A DNA stretch of 64,000 nt from Chitinophagaceae bacterium. Its GTDB lineage: Bacteria; Bacteroidota; Bacteroidia; Chitinophagales; Chitinophagaceae. Below are positions 16,726 through 26,828 of this stretch, in pieces. The stretch lies in NCBI GenBank assembly GCA_947476485.1, contig CANJQU010000004.1:1-64000 (forward strand), written 5' to 3'. The translations under genes and the position numbers were made by a program. The notes under the pieces were generated by a model. That model searched no databases. It had not been told where the DNA came from and saw only the letters and a list, made by a program, of their open reading frames with translations. Numbering within the stretch: the stretch's first letter is position 1; every line of letters begins with the position of its first letter.

Positions 16726-18747
16726 ATGTTGCAGCAATATTGCGCTTCTCTTTCCGGATACAAACGCCTGCACACCCGTGAGGTAAAGATCGGTAATCTG
16801 CTATTGGGCAGCGATCATCCCATCCGTATTCAGACGATGACCACAACCGATACTATGGATACAGCGGCTACCGTAGCGCAGAGCATCCGTTGTATCGAGG
16901 CAGGTGCGGAACTGGTGCGCATTACAGCCCCGAGTAAGAAGGAAGCGGAGAACCTGCTCAACATAAAGAATGAACTGCGCGCAAAAGGTTATGACACGCC
17001 CCTGATCGCCGATATACACTTTACTCCTAACGCCGCTGAGATAGCTGCGCGCATCGTTGAGAAGGTGCGTGTAAACCCGGGCAACTACATCGACAAAAAG
17101 AAGTTCGATTTTATCGATTATACAGATGCTGAATATAGCAGCGAAGTGGAGCGTATCAGGTCGCGGTTCACGCCCCTGGTGCGTATCTGCAGGGAGCATG
17201 GCACTGCTATGCGTATAGGCACTAACCATGGGTCCCTCAGCGACCGCATCATGAGCCGCTACGGAGACACACCTATCGGCATGGTAGAGAGCGCGCTCGA
17301 GTTTCTGCGTATCGCCCGCGATGAGAACTACCACCAGATCATACTCAGTATGAAGTCGAGTAACCCGCTGGTGATGGTGCAGGCTTACCGCCTGCTCGTG
17401 CAAAAGATGGACGAGGAATTCGGAGAATGTTACCCACTGCATCTTGGCGTAACAGAAGCCGGTGATGGCGAAGATGGACGTATCAAGAGCGCGATCGGTA
17501 TTGGTACGCTACTGGAAGACGGCATTGGGGACACTATACGTGTTTCGCTTACGGAGGATCCCGAATTTGAGATTCCCGTGTGCCGTGATATAGTGAAGCG
17601 TTATGCCAGCCGGGAAAATCTATATCCTAACTCTGTCGTCACCGGCGAAGCCGGGCGATCCAACTCCCAATCACGGGACATTACACCCGTTAAGTTGCCC
17701 TATGATCCGTTCTCTTATAAAAGGCTGGATACCGTAAGCGTACAAAACCTGGGGTTACATCATGTGCCGGTGGTTGTTGCTGATTACAGCGATGAACCGG
17801 TCCTCAATACAAAAAGCCTGGAGCAAATAGGCTATACTTATAACCCGGTTACGGACAAGTGGGGCATCAGTGATGCGGCCGCAGATTATGTATATACAGG
17901 CGATCGCGCATTCGATTTTGCGCTGCCCGGCACACTGCAGGTCATTTGTGACTATGCCGCATGGCAAGCAGCTACCGACAAAACCAAGTATCATCCTTTA
18001 CTTGCAGCATCGGCGATGCCGGCTCAATCATTGCCCGGTCATTACTTTCTGACGGTGGACGCGGATGATGATCCAGGTGCTATTGCTGAACTTATCAGGA
18101 GCGCCCCCGGAGCGGTATTGGTGGTGAGCAGCGCAGGTCCATGTGCCATGCAGACTATGCGCAGCTTCATGTGTGCGCTGGTTGCCCGTGGAATAAAAAG
18201 CCCCTTAATACTCAAAGTAAAGAGCAGCGACAAAACCGTTGACGAACAGCTCATTCACTTTGCCACCGACTCCGGAGGATTGCTGCTTGATGGCTTTGGC
18301 GATGGTGTTTGGCTCTGCAACACTGCTGCCGACCTGGAGAACAGTAAAGTGAGCGGCCGTACTTACCTTGAAGTAAAGAGTAACAAACAATTTCTCAACA
18401 ATACCGCTTTCTCTATTCTGCAGGCAACGCGCACGCGCATCAGCAAGACAGAGTATATCAGTTGTCCCAGCTGCGGCCGCACGCTTTTCGATCTGCAGGA
18501 AACTACGGCTAAAATACGGGCTGCGACCAATCACCTTAAGGGTGTTAAGATCGCTATTATGGGTTGTATCGTGAACGGACCTGGCGAAATGGCTGATGCA
18601 GATTTCGGCTATGTCGGCAGCGGACCGGGCAAGATAACCCTATACAAAGGTAAAGAAGTTGTGAAACGCAACGTGCCCAGCGATATAGCCGTAGACGAAC
18701 TGATCCAGTTGCTCAAAGAAAATGAAGCGTGGGTGAATGCCAGCTAA
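16726..18747 (+). CDS. ispG: 4-hydroxy-3-methylbut-2-enyl-diphosphate synthase, long form
   Basis: 673 residues, ATG at 16726 just after the -7 box. The N-terminal TIM barrel reads HPIRIQTMTTTDTMDT and LIADIHFTPNAA. The C-terminal [4Fe-4S] domain supplies cysteines in CPSCGRTLFDLQ and GCIVNGPGEM. A middle domain (~290-560) makes it the three-domain form found in Bacteroidota, chlamydiae and plants rather than the ~370-residue enterobacterial form. It reductively opens methylerythritol cyclodiphosphate to HMBPP in the non-mevalonate isoprenoid pathway. Confidence 0.96.
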   Translation: MLQQYCASLSGYKRLHTREVKIGNLLLGSDHPIRIQTMTTTDTMDTAATVAQSIRCIEAGAELVRITAPSKKEAENLLNIKNELRAKGYDTPLIADIHFTPNAAEIAARIVEKVRVNPGNYIDKKKFDFIDYTDAEYSSEVERIRSRFTPLVRICREHGTAMRIGTNHGSLSDRIMSRYGDTPIGMVESALEFLRIARDENYHQIILSMKSSNPLVMVQAYRLLVQKMDEEFGECYPLHLGVTEAGDGEDGRIKSAIGIGTLLEDGIGDTIRVSLTEDPEFEIPVCRDIVKRYASRENLYPNSVVTGEAGRSNSQSRDITPVKLPYDPFSYKRLDTVSVQNLGLHHVPVVVADYSDEPVLNTKSLEQIGYTYNPVTDKWGISDAAADYVYTGDRAFDFALPGTLQVICDYAAWQAATDKTKYHPLLAASAMPAQSLPGHYFLTVDADDDPGAIAELIRSAPGAVLVVSSAGPCAMQTMRSFMCALVARGIKSPLILKVKSSDKTVDEQLIHFATDSGGLLLDGFGDGVWLCNTAADLENSKVSGRTYLEVKSNKQFLNNTAFSILQATRTRISKTEYISCPSCGRTLFDLQETTAKIRAATNHLKGVKIAIMGCIVNGPGEMADADFGYVGSGPGKITLYKGKEVVKRNVPSDIAVDELIQLLKENEAWVNAS

Positions 18748-18785
18748 CAACGGAGAAACAACTTATTTATTAAGGTATCCCAGGA

Positions 18786-20219
18786 CTAGTGTGCCGTAAA
18801 TGTAATAGGCGATCCGCTGATAACCGCACCGGTAGTTGTACGCGCAACTGCCTGCACTGTCTGTGCTGACGTGCCGGGATCTCCGATCTGCCAGTTTGTT
18901 TGTGCGAAGCCACCTGCATTTGTCAACACAGTGTAGTGAGACAATAAACCACCACCTGAAGTTACAGTAAACGTTACGGGCATATTGGCCTGTCCAATTC
19001 CACCAAGATCGGTCACCTGAATTTTCAGCGGAGCAGAAAGGTATTGAAATGCCGCACCGTTCTGACCATCTCCTGATGTCATTACAGCAAGAAAGTTAGA
19101 GGTTACTGCCTGGAAGTAAGTGGTATCCGTGGTCCAGTTGCGGCTGTCGTCAGGTATTCCGTATCCGAGGATGTTTCCGGATACATTCACAGACTGTTGC
19201 TCTGTGAAGCCGGTTGCGGAGTTTGCAAGAGTATTTAATGACAATGCAGCGGAAGGGCATACAACACCATATATTTTTTGTGTCATCTGCGGAGCAATGT
19301 TGCAGGAAAGGTTAAAGCCACCTGCGGGAATGCCGGATGTTACCGTAGACGTATGAGCGAAATCATATAATCCCTGCCATGCGCCTGAGCTGTATACATC
19401 GCCGATCGTGAAATGATCGCTGGTAGTGAATGAAGGTGTTCCGTTAGTAGCGCTGGTTACATTGCCAGATACTGTCGCGGCAAATGAAAGTTCAGTTGTA
19501 ACAACGATCGGTAATTCACCGATCCAGATAATGGTGTGGCCGGAAACAGGGTTAAGTGTTTTTGAAGCATTTACAAGCTCAGCGCCTGTTGAAGTGACGT
19601 TCATTTGAACGTTAGCATTCAATGCACCATTCTGGCAGATCGCGGAAAATCCGGTCATACTGCCGTTTGCAAACTGCATGTTGAAATTCCAGTTCGGATT
19701 GATGAAGATGCTGCCGCTTGTAAGTGACACAGATGCCACACCATCCTGCAGTAAGCTGATATTGCTGAAATCATACTGGTAACCTTCATCAGTCTTGCGC
19801 ATAAGCCGGGAAACCCCGGTGCTGAAATTGATATTGGCCTGGTGGAATACATCTTCAAGTTTTGCCTGGATGGTGCGTACTGTTACCTGTCCCGATTGTG
19901 TAACGACAGAAGTCACTTTCCTTAAGTAACCCTCGCCGGTGATGCCTATGATAATGTCGTTAACGATGAAAGCGGGGAATTTACTGCCGGTATAAACGTA
20001 ATCCCCGTTACTGATCTGATCGGCCGTAGAAATAAGCGTAAGCTGAGTGGAGTCGATCACAATAATACCCGATTTCAACACGACGGAATCGGGTGTCATA
20101 GGCACATTCACAGGGTTATTGTTAAAAAAAGTTTTCTTGCTCAGCTTATTGCATGATGCAAATATAGAAAGCGCCGAAACAAGGGCAACCACGAATATTG
20201 AAGAAATATTTCTTTTCAT
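18786..20219 (-). CDS. Lipoprotein with C-terminal Ig-like domain
   Basis: 477 residues from the ATG at 20219 (MKRNISSIFVV). The signal peptide ends at a lipobox-like FASC, so it is probably a lipoprotein. The long middle is beta-rich with no family I recognise. The last ~90 residues (GIGQANMPVTFTVTSGGG, TNAGGFAQTNWQIGDPG) match bacterial Ig-like (Big_1-type) repeats of surface proteins. It lies 36 bases downstream of an outer-membrane barrel gene on the same strand, which suggests a joint surface role. Confidence 0.75.
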   Translation of the reverse strand: MKRNISSIFVVALVSALSIFASCNKLSKKTFFNNNPVNVPMTPDSVVLKSGIIVIDSTQLTLISTADQISNGDYVYTGSKFPAFIVNDIIIGITGEGYLRKVTSVVTQSGQVTVRTIQAKLEDVFHQANINFSTGVSRLMRKTDEGYQYDFSNISLLQDGVASVSLTSGSIFINPNWNFNMQFANGSMTGFSAICQNGALNANVQMNVTSTGAELVNASKTLNPVSGHTIIWIGELPIVVTTELSFAATVSGNVTSATNGTPSFTTSDHFTIGDVYSSGAWQGLYDFAHTSTVTSGIPAGGFNLSCNIAPQMTQKIYGVVCPSAALSLNTLANSATGFTEQQSVNVSGNILGYGIPDDSRNWTTDTTYFQAVTSNFLAVMTSGDGQNGAAFQYLSAPLKIQVTDLGGIGQANMPVTFTVTSGGGLLSHYTVLTNAGGFAQTNWQIGDPGTSAQTVQAVARTTTGAVISGSPITFTAH

Positions 20220-20255
20220 TTTACTTGAGTTTGTTATCAGAGCGGGCACCCGCTA

Positions 20256-21059
20256 TTATTTAAAAAGCATCGCCGAAAGCCTTATACCAAAGCTTAAAAC
20301 GTTCTTCTTAACACCATCGTCATTAGAAATATTGGTGAGCACATATCCTACATAGGGACCGAACAGGAACGTATTGTAGCGCGTTCTGTAAGCTACACCG
20401 GCACTTGCAAATTGATTAACCATCAGGGTATTGTAGTGCCCGGTTACATCCATCCACGTATTATCCCCCTGTATGCTGTACACATCAAGCATATTCAGTT
20501 TGAAGCCCAGCTCTACACCAGCTTCAGCATAGAAGCCCACATCATCAAAGTTGCCGATAGAGTGCTTCACGTCCACAACCTGGAATGTAACCGGTACGCC
20601 GGCATACCAGTAATGGTAGTTATCATAGGCGGTGCTGCCGAAACCATCAGGACTCGATACAGTGCCATTAAAATTTCTGAGGTCAAGCCCAAAAGAAAGG
20701 AATAAACGCGTGCTCTTGCTGTTAACTTTGAACTGGTGGGCAAACTGGCCCGATACAGCCCAGGAAAGGCCTGTAGCGGTGTTTACAGAACCATCGCCAC
20801 TCTTAACCGATGTAAATATTGTAGCGCCTCCGAAGTCGGTGCCCACAATAAATTTGCTATCGCATTTACCGTTCTTTGTAGCGTGGGCACAGCATGAAGT
20901 TGTATCGCCGTCCATATCATCGTCGGCAGCCGTAGCTGCGGCAGGCGCTGGTGGTGCAGCCGGCGCTGCGGTCTGGCCATTTGCGATAGCGGACCAGGAA
21001 ACACAAGCCACAAACAAAATGGCTTTAAGATCAAAACTTTTATGTAGGAGTTGTCTCAT
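20256..21059 (-). CDS. Outer-membrane beta-barrel protein
   Basis: 267 residues. A signal peptide ends around IANGQ, followed by an Ala/Pro-rich spacer, a cysteine patch (SCCAHATKNGKC), then a barrel-like domain with alternating strands (FIVGTDFGGATIF, FYAEAGVELGFKLN, FLFGPYVGYVL) ending in FGIRLSAMLFK with the usual terminal aromatic. This resembles the PorT-like outer-membrane family. Ligand unknown. First gene of a probable two-gene unit with the lipoprotein downstream. Confidence 0.75.
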   Translation of the reverse strand: MRQLLHKSFDLKAILFVACVSWSAIANGQTAAPAAPPAPAAATAADDDMDGDTTSCCAHATKNGKCDSKFIVGTDFGGATIFTSVKSGDGSVNTATGLSWAVSGQFAHQFKVNSKSTRLFLSFGLDLRNFNGTVSSPDGFGSTAYDNYHYWYAGVPVTFQVVDVKHSIGNFDDVGFYAEAGVELGFKLNMLDVYSIQGDNTWMDVTGHYNTLMVNQFASAGVAYRTRYNTFLFGPYVGYVLTNISNDDGVKKNVLSFGIRLSAMLFK

Positions 21060-21448
21060 GTATTTATTTTATTCGTCTGCGAAAAAGTGGGTTAAATATA
21101 CTACAATTCCTTACAAATACTAAGAAATGACGGTTTTTTTGGTCGGCATTTTTAGAAAAATGGTATTTCAGGATCTGATATGTTGTTTTGCGATTTATGG
21201 CGGGAAAACTATAAATCGCCTATCGGGTGTAAAGCTCATCAGCCTGTTTTAACCGATAGCAAATAAATTTCCGCAGTACATATTGCTATTATTCTACTTA
21301 ACCACAATAATCCCAAAATTCACCCAAATTATTTTGTCAAGGGTGAAAATATTAATAATTTCATACCTTCATTCGCTTTCATTTATTATCGTATGCTGTG
21401 GGCGCTGTAATAAATGATCCCCGTGTTTTTGCGAGTACCAGGTATTTT
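21060..21448. other. Divergent regulatory region with perfect hairpin
   Basis: No gene. It separates the barrel gene (minus) from the giant type-B protein (plus). A perfect 9-bp inverted repeat GCGATTTAT / ATAAATCGC sits at 21190-21198 and 21211-21219. The sequence toward 21370 is AT-rich, as expected of a promoter, but no exact TAnnTTTG box was found. Confidence 0.55.
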
Positions 21449-24400
21449 ATGAAAAGGGCATCATCCTATCTGCGTAAATTTCTGTTCGCCGTGATCCTGT
21501 TACTGGTCGGGGTGGGTGCGCGCGCAAATCACATTGTTGGTGTAGATCTTTCGTATACCTGGATAAGCGGTAGTAATTACAAGATCACGTTGGTGATCTA
21601 TGGCGATTGCGGCTCGGCAGCGACCTCCAGCGCTTTCTCAGCGTTGCCTACAGCAACGCCGCAGATATGCATCTTTGATGGCAATACTCCTATTACCAGC
21701 ATTAATCTTGCTATCCAACCGCCGACGGCCGGAGTTGAAATAACACCGGTATGCCCTGCAGACGTTAGCCTGACGCAATGTACTGATGTGTCAAATACGA
21801 TACCCGGCATCAAGAAATTTGTGTACACCGGTAATTATACCGTTCCATACACCTCCAGCGTCTGGCGTTTTATGTTTCTTGGAAGACTGGGCAGTACTTC
21901 TATCGCCGGCCGTGCGGTTTCTATCACCAATATTACCACAAGCCCGGTAACAACGATACAGGTTGTCGATACTTTAAACAATACCGTTGGGCATAATTCC
22001 AGCCCCGTGCTTAACGTCATTCCAACACCTTTTTTCTGTGCGAATAACCCAAATAGTTACAGTCCCGGCGCGGTAGACCCGGATGGCGATGCACTGAATT
22101 TTGTGCTCGTATCTGGTATGGACGGAGGTGAAGCGTCCAGTTCAGGAGACTGCCACCCCGGCGATTCGGTGAATTATGTTGGCGGGGCAACAGGGGCTGC
22201 ACCCTTAAGCACCACGTCATTTTCTTTTGATCCTACCAATGGCCAGATTAATTTTTTCACGCCGATCCTTCAGCGTTCCCTTGTTGTATACAATATTGAG
22301 GAGCGGCGTGGCGGCGTACTGATCGGTACCTGCCAGCGCGAAATGACCTTCCTGGTGCAAACCTGCACCAATATTCCACCAACCGGGGGTATGTCAGGAG
22401 CAACCAATGGTACGATCACCGACAGCACCCATTTCCAGATATGCAAGAATTCAGGTGTTTTCTCGTTCAATATAAACCCGACCGAGGTCACCGCCACTAA
22501 TAACATTACCGTTACTTATTCCGGGCTGCCTGCGGGCGCTACGTTTACCATTACCGGAAATGGCACGCCAACACCACACACAACCTTTACCTGGAACTCT
22601 ACAGGATTAACACCAGGGACCTATACGTTTTACGTTACGTTTACCGACGACAATTGCCCGTTATCCGGTGTTCATACTATCGCGTACACGATCACCATTC
22701 TGCCGATACCAACTATATCTTACAGCCTGATATCTGCTGCAACCTGCACCAAAAGAGCTGCGATCTCTATTATCCCCGGTGGTGGCGGCACCTCATGGAC
22801 CATAAACCTTTCAAACAGTTTGGGTGACACGATACAGTCCTTTGTGTATTATGGCGGGCCCTTTTTAGATAGTATTGTTCCGGGTACTTACACGCTTACC
22901 ATCTATACCAATCCTTCTCACCTGTGTAAAGCCTATGTGACGCTTACCATTAATGCGCCGGTAGCTATTGTGCCCACAATTACGCTTACCAACCCAACGT
23001 ATTGCGGGGCTGCCAATGGCACAATAACACTACACGGCCTGATCCCCAGCACGATAGACACAATAAGATTCACTTACAATGGTGTGTTGCAACCACCAAG
23101 GGTGCTGGCAGTGGCCGCCGATGGCACTACTGTGCTAACGGGCCTGTTGGCGGGCACCTATACCGGCATTACCGCTGCATATGGCAACTGTATCTCATCG
23201 TCTGTTGGTCCTGTTACGCTGGTCAATCCGGCATTTACGATGCGGGCGCTTACCTCTGTAAATCCCACCTGGTGCGGATTCTGCAACGGCTCCATTACTC
23301 TTTACGGACTTCGCCCCGGGCAGACGGATACCATAACGTATCTATACGGCGGCGGTCCTGCCACACCTGTGGTGCGTCTTATAGGTGCTGATAGCATGGT
23401 TACGATCAACGGGCTTTGCCAGGGCACATACGCCAATTTTGTTGCAAAGACAGCGGGGGTTTGTATATCTAATGCGCTTGGTCCTGTGGCGCTCACGGTG
23501 CCTCCCTTCACTATGCGCTCGGTGACATTCACCAATCCTTCGTGGTGCGGCACGTGCGATGGAACTATAACACTGCATGGGCTTCATCCCGGTCAGACGG
23601 ATACGATCACCTACATCCATGACGGTGGCCCCGGGCCTGCCGTTGCTTTCCTTGTAGGGCCAGATAGTACCGTTACACTTACCGGTTTGTGTTCGGGCAT
23701 TTATACCAATTTTGTTGCCAAAACCGCAGGCATCTGCGTATCGAATCCGCTTGGTCCGGTTACGCTTACCACGCCTCCGTTCACCATGCGCTCTGTTACG
23801 TTCACTAATCCTGAGTATTGTGGCGTTTGCAATGGTACGATCACTTTGCACGGCCTTCATCCCGGGCAACTGGATACGGTGAACTATACGCTTGGTGGAG
23901 TGCCTCAGCCACCGTTCATTCAACTGGTGCCGGCAGACAGCACAATAACCATTACAGGTCTGTGTGCAGGAACCTACGCAAATTTCATTGCAAAGACCGG
24001 CGGCATATGTATCTCTAACACGCTGGGCCCGGTGACGCTCACCGTACCGCCGTTCACCATGCGCTCGGTCACGTTCACCAATCCCGAATATTGCGGCGTC
24101 TGCAATGGTACTATTACCTTGCATGGCCTGCATCCCGGCCAGACAGATACGATCACTTTTACAAAGGATGGCGTGCCGCAAACCCCGGTGGTACGTTTTA
24201 TCGCTGCTGACAGTACAGTTGTGATTACGGGGCTTTGCGCAGGTGTTTACAATAATTTTGTTGCGCGTACCGGCGGCGTATGTGTGTCTAATACGCTCGG
24301 TCCGGTTACCCTTACGGTGCCGCCGTTCACCATACGTGCGCTTAGCTTCGTCAATCCCGACTATTGCGGCATTTGCAATGGAAAAATAACCATCTATGGT

Positions 24401-26656
24401 TTGCATCCCGGTGCGCTGGATACGATCACTTATACAAAGGGCGGCGTGCCGCAGACCCCCATCATTTTCACGGTACCAGCCGACAGTACGCTGGTGATCA
24501 CCGGCCTGTGCGCGGGTCTTTATGATAATTTCATTGCCCATGCCGGAGCCGGTTGTGTTTCCAATTCTTTAGGTCCGGCCAATCTCACGGTGCCGCCATT
24601 CACCATGCGCTCGCTCACTTTCACTAACCCTGACTACTGCGGCATTTGTAATGGCACCATCACTTTGCATGGCCTGCATCCCGGACAGTTGGATACGATC
24701 AACTACACCAAAGACGGTGTGGCCCAGCCTCCCATTATTCAGTTGATCCCGGCAGATAGTACCGTTGTGCTTACAGGCCTCTGCGCCGGCTTGTATGCCA
24801 ATTTTATTGCGCACACTGCAGGCATTTGTGTGTCTAATACACTAGGCCCTGCTAATCTTACGGTCCCGCCATTTACCATGCGCTCGCTCAGCTGGACAAA
24901 TCCCGAATACTGCGGCATATGCAACGGCTCGATAACGCTGTTTGGCCTGCATCCCGGACAGATCGATACGATAAGCTACACATTTAATGGAGGCGCAATG
25001 CCGCCAATTATCGTCACTATACCTGCGGACAGCACGGTGTCTTTAACCGGCCTGTGTTTCGGAACTTACGACAATTTTATCGCACGAACCGGTGGTGTTT
25101 GTGTATCAAATTCATTGGGACCTGCCAATCTTACGGTTCCGCCATTTACTGTGCGTAAGGATGTGTATACTAACCCTACTAAATGCGGCTTCTGTGATGG
25201 GAGTATAAGACTATATGGCCTGTATCCCGGGCAGACAGATACAGTGACGTATTCTTTCAACGGGGTGCCGCAGCCAGGTGGCGCATACTTAATCGGGCCC
25301 GACAGCACAGTGCTGCTTTCCAGTTTGTGCGAGGGAATCTATACCAACATCGTTGCGAAGACCGGGGGTGTCTGTGTTTCAAATGTGCTGGGCCCGGATA
25401 CCCTTGTAGCGCCGCCTATCATTGACAGCTTCAGTTTTGTGGTGCATGAAAGCTGCGATGGCGATACCGTGATATTTACGAACCATTCCTGGCCTGCATC
25501 TGACCTTACGTATATCTGGGATTTTGGGGATGGCGGTTCGAGTACGGCAACAAATCCAACCCATGTATACTACACACCGGGCATATTTACTGTAAAGCTG
25601 CTGATCACCAACACTCGCTGCTTCGACAGCTCAAAGCAGGATATAGAGCTCAAAAACCTCATCGTGGCCGGCTTCACCGCTACGCCCGATAGTTTCCTCT
25701 GCCAGGGCAGCCCGGTTGTGTTTACCAATAATTCCCTGGGTACCTCAATGAACTATACCTGGTACTTTGGTGATGGCGCGAGTACAACAACCACAGACGC
25801 AACACATATCTTTAATAATACCGGCACTTACGATGTGCAACTTATTGTGACCAACTACGTGCCCTGTCGCGATACCGTCACTAAATCTATAACAGTCGAT
25901 TCAATGAGCGCTATAAGCATCAAAGCTACCGATACGGTAATGTGCGGTGGTCATGATATAACGTTCACCGGTATCTACACTGCATTTGGCAATACCGGAG
26001 TTACCTGGACATTCAGCGACGGCAGTGTCCTGCAAAATGTTAATCCGGTGGTCAAGGGTTTTGAATCTGCGGGAATCTATACGGTATCTGTTGAAGCATT
26101 CTACCGGGCTTGCCCCGATACCAGCGCTGCCAGGCAGGTGATCATCTTTGGCTACCCTTCTATCAACCTCGGGCCCGATACCACCATATGTGACGGCAGC
26201 ACCGGTATTACGCTGGCAGACAACCTTAACGCAGGCAACCCGCAGGCACGATGGCTATGGAGTGACGGAGCAACCACGCCTTATGCATCAGTAGTGAGCC
26301 CCGGTTATTATTATGCAACGGTGACTGTCGCAGGCTGTTCTGCTACCGATACGGTGCTGGTTGAGAATGGTTGTTTCCTGCATATCCCGAATGCGTTCAC
26401 ACCAAACGGAGACGGATCAAACGACTACTTCCTGCCGCGACCGCTGCTGGGCAGAGGGCTTGCTACCTTTACCATGAATATTTATAACCGCTGGGGCGAA
26501 CTGATCTTCGAAACGCACAACACCGAAGGCAGGGGTTGGGATGGTCGCTTCAATGATGTGATGCAGCCCGAAGGCGTCTATATCTATGTCATCGAGGCTT
26601 CATTCATAGATGGCGAAAAAGAGCGCCATAAGGGCAATGTGACATTACTCAAGTAG
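21449..26656 (+). CDS. Giant T9SS type-B sorted surface protein with nine ~91-residue repeats and PKD domains
   Basis: 1735 residues; the ATG at 21449 gives a clean signal peptide (MKRASSYLRK to GARA). The first ~470 residues match the N-terminal part of the protein at 38785 (NHIVGVDLSYTWISG start). Nine tandem repeats follow: a degenerate 90-residue copy (22964) and eight of exactly 273 bp starting at 23234, 23507, 23780, 24053, 24326, 24599, 24872 and 25145. Each has NPxxCGxCxG, a GLxPG turn, LCxG and CxSN, so up to four cysteines; the fold resembles SprB-like repeats. Then come two or three PKD domains (WDFGDG, WYFGDG) and the C-terminal sorting domain (IPNAFTPNGDGSNDYF, YNRWGELIF, EGVYIYVIEA). 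Expected on the cell surface as adhesin or filament, possibly in gliding. Confidence 0.92.
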   Translation: MKRASSYLRKFLFAVILLLVGVGARANHIVGVDLSYTWISGSNYKITLVIYGDCGSAATSSAFSALPTATPQICIFDGNTPITSINLAIQPPTAGVEITPVCPADVSLTQCTDVSNTIPGIKKFVYTGNYTVPYTSSVWRFMFLGRLGSTSIAGRAVSITNITTSPVTTIQVVDTLNNTVGHNSSPVLNVIPTPFFCANNPNSYSPGAVDPDGDALNFVLVSGMDGGEASSSGDCHPGDSVNYVGGATGAAPLSTTSFSFDPTNGQINFFTPILQRSLVVYNIEERRGGVLIGTCQREMTFLVQTCTNIPPTGGMSGATNGTITDSTHFQICKNSGVFSFNINPTEVTATNNITVTYSGLPAGATFTITGNGTPTPHTTFTWNSTGLTPGTYTFYVTFTDDNCPLSGVHTIAYTITILPIPTISYSLISAATCTKRAAISIIPGGGGTSWTINLSNSLGDTIQSFVYYGGPFLDSIVPGTYTLTIYTNPSHLCKAYVTLTINAPVAIVPTITLTNPTYCGAANGTITLHGLIPSTIDTIRFTYNGVLQPPRVLAVAADGTTVLTGLLAGTYTGITAAYGNCISSSVGPVTLVNPAFTMRALTSVNPTWCGFCNGSITLYGLRPGQTDTITYLYGGGPATPVVRLIGADSMVTINGLCQGTYANFVAKTAGVCISNALGPVALTVPPFTMRSVTFTNPSWCGTCDGTITLHGLHPGQTDTITYIHDGGPGPAVAFLVGPDSTVTLTGLCSGIYTNFVAKTAGICVSNPLGPVTLTTPPFTMRSVTFTNPEYCGVCNGTITLHGLHPGQLDTVNYTLGGVPQPPFIQLVPADSTITITGLCAGTYANFIAKTGGICISNTLGPVTLTVPPFTMRSVTFTNPEYCGVCNGTITLHGLHPGQTDTITFTKDGVPQTPVVRFIAADSTVVITGLCAGVYNNFVARTGGVCVSNTLGPVTLTVPPFTIRALSFVNPDYCGICNGKITIYGLHPGALDTITYTKGGVPQTPIIFTVPADSTLVITGLCAGLYDNFIAHAGAGCVSNSLGPANLTVPPFTMRSLTFTNPDYCGICNGTITLHGLHPGQLDTINYTKDGVAQPPIIQLIPADSTVVLTGLCAGLYANFIAHTAGICVSNTLGPANLTVPPFTMRSLSWTNPEYCGICNGSITLFGLHPGQIDTISYTFNGGAMPPIIVTIPADSTVSLTGLCFGTYDNFIARTGGVCVSNSLGPANLTVPPFTVRKDVYTNPTKCGFCDGSIRLYGLYPGQTDTVTYSFNGVPQPGGAYLIGPDSTVLLSSLCEGIYTNIVAKTGGVCVSNVLGPDTLVAPPIIDSFSFVVHESCDGDTVIFTNHSWPASDLTYIWDFGDGGSSTATNPTHVYYTPGIFTVKLLITNTRCFDSSKQDIELKNLIVAGFTATPDSFLCQGSPVVFTNNSLGTSMNYTWYFGDGASTTTTDATHIFNNTGTYDVQLIVTNYVPCRDTVTKSITVDSMSAISIKATDTVMCGGHDITFTGIYTAFGNTGVTWTFSDGSVLQNVNPVVKGFESAGIYTVSVEAFYRACPDTSAARQVIIFGYPSINLGPDTTICDGSTGITLADNLNAGNPQARWLWSDGATTPYASVVSPGYYYATVTVAGCSATDTVLVENGCFLHIPNAFTPNGDGSNDYFLPRPLLGRGLATFTMNIYNRWGELIFETHNTEGRGWDGRFNDVMQPEGVYIYVIEASFIDGEKERHKGNVTLLK
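22964..25417 (+). repeat. Nine tandem coding repeats, eight of exactly 273 bp
   Basis: Unit starts: 22964 (270 bp, degenerate), then 23234 with a strict 273-bp period to 25417. Units 4-8 are the most alike (FTMRSVTFTNPEYCG or close); units 1 and 9 are most diverged, as expected when central units are homogenised by recombination. Confidence 0.92.
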
Positions 26657-26659
26657 CAG

Positions 26660-26697
26660 CGCAGCTTTTTCTTTCTCAGCTACTGCGTATTTTTTTC
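26660..26697 (+). terminator. Candidate terminator after the giant repeat protein
   Basis: Short stem CGCAG (26660-26664) / CTGCG (26683-26687) followed by TATTTTTTTC. The stem is only 5 bp, so support is modest. Confidence 0.35.
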
Positions 26698-26828
26698 AAT
26701 TACTTACTTATTGTTGCAATGTATTTTACGTTGCAAATCAGTGGAAAAATACAATTCAGAAGGTTTATTTCATCTCAAATATGAAATGCGAAAAAAATTG
26801 CATAAATTTAAATGCAAATAACCCTTTA

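Noticed and set aside
20047-21123. Plus-strand frames opposite the barrel and lipoprotein genes
   Set aside because: Antisense shadows; the minus-strand products have signal peptides and coherent domains.
23342-24541. Long minus-strand frame across the tandem repeats
   Set aside because: A by-product of the 273-bp repeats; the same shadow recurs at each unit and lacks a coherent protein.
22964-25417. CRISPR array
   Set aside because: The repeats are 273 bp, contiguous without spacers and coding in one frame.
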